Shown here: positions 5,911 through 6,252 of the stretch, piece by piece
How the letters are laid out: each line of letters starts with the position of its first letter
How positions within the stretch are numbered: position 1 is the first letter of the stretch
From: Gammaproteobacteria bacterium
Lineage (GTDB): Bacteria > Pseudomonadota > Gammaproteobacteria > GCA-001735895
DNA length: 6,252 bases
Direction: 5' to 3'
Assembly (NCBI GenBank): GCA_029864065.1
Contig: JAOTUD010000186.1
Coordinates: 1 to 6,252, forward strand
The notes under the pieces: model-generated
The model's database searches: none
What the model was told of the DNA's origin: nothing
The model's input: only the letters and a program-made list of their open reading frames with translations
Made by a program: the position numbers and the translations under genes

Positions 5911-6252
5911 GTGTTTGAACTGGTTCAGGCGGGTGGCTGGCTGATGATTCCGATACTGTTGTGTTCGGTCATTGCGGCGGCCATCATCATCGAGAGAACA
6001 TGGACCCTGCGCCGCAAAAAGGTCATTCCGGAAAAGCTGTTGACCGGTATCTGGAACCTGCTCAATAACGACGCGCTGACCGACAAGCATATCGGCGAGA
6101 TCGAGAACGGGTCTCCGCTGGGCAAGGTGCTCGCCGCGGGCCTGATCAATCGCCACCTGTCGCGCGACCTGATACGGGAGAGTATCGAGGAAACCGGTCG
6201 TTTTGTCGTGCACGAAATGGAACGGTTCATGAATACGCTGGGCACTATTTCC
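5911..6252 (+). CDS. exbB: MotA/TolQ/ExbB family proton channel protein (3' end outside window)
   Basis: The 114 residues present match the start of ExbB/TolQ-type proteins, which form an inner-membrane proton channel with an ExbD/TolR partner and use the proton motive force to drive envelope processes. The N-terminus FELVQAGGWLMIPILLCSVIAAAIIIERTW (residues 2-31) is the family's first membrane helix followed by the conserved Glu-Arg. A cytoplasmic segment follows (about 32-105), with SPLGKVLAAGL (68-78) and a helical ESIEETGRFVVHEMERFMNTLGTIS, just before where the GLLGTV-type second helix should begin outside the window. The gene starts with GTG behind a strong Shine-Dalgarno, 52 bases after comEC. 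In Pseudomonas, from memory, the equivalent gene next to comEC is followed by exbD and lpxK, so a link with envelope or lipid A biogenesis is possible. Whether it serves TonB-type uptake, Tol or another role cannot be decided from this fragment. Confidence 0.93.
   Translation, partial: MFELVQAGGWLMIPILLCSVIAAAIIIERTWTLRRKKVIPEKLLTGIWNLLNNDALTDKHIGEIENGSPLGKVLAAGLINRHLSRDLIRESIEETGRFVVHEMERFMNTLGTIS

Overview
The window looks like chromosomal DNA from a gammaproteobacterium. It is GC-rich, and its gene order (lolC-type permease, lolD, a DUF2062 gene on the opposite strand, comEC, then an ExbB/TolQ-type gene) matches, from memory, the conserved lolCDE / DUF2062 / comEC / exbB-exbD / lpxK neighbourhood of Pseudomonas and relatives. 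I cannot name a genus. There is no mobile element, tRNA, rRNA or CRISPR array. The genes are packed tightly and the longest gap is about 120 bases.

Layout. Positions 1-200 (minus strand) hold the 5' part of a small exported protein with a BamE/SmpA-like motif; its end lies outside the window. A 121-base divergent intergenic region follows (201-321), with a perfect TATAGT/ACTATA inverted repeat and candidate promoters for both directions. On the plus strand a LolC/LolE-family permease (322-1569) and the ATPase LolD (1582-2265) form a two-gene operon for release of lipoproteins from the inner membrane. No second permease gene follows lolD, which suggests a homodimeric LolF-type system. Convergent to it is a minus-strand pair: a DUF2062 membrane protein (2948-3496) translationally coupled by a 4-base GTGA overlap to an unrecognised multi-pass membrane protein (2331-2951). 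An AT-rich 79-base divergent region (3497-3575) separates this pair from comEC (3576-5858), a full-length DNA-uptake channel with OB, competence and metallo-beta-lactamase domains. After 52 bases, which contain an imperfect hairpin and a possible -10 element, an ExbB/TolQ-type proton channel gene starts at 5911 and runs off the end.

How they fit together. Most of the genes act in the cell envelope. The Lol pair moves lipoproteins towards the outer membrane; the ExbB-type protein probably energises an envelope process with the proton motive force; ComEC carries single-stranded DNA across the inner membrane; the small exported protein may be an envelope protein. I see no clearly new multi-gene system. 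The points most worth following up are the single-permease Lol arrangement, the unknown membrane gene coupled to DUF2062, and the unusual 5' regions of lolC and exbB.
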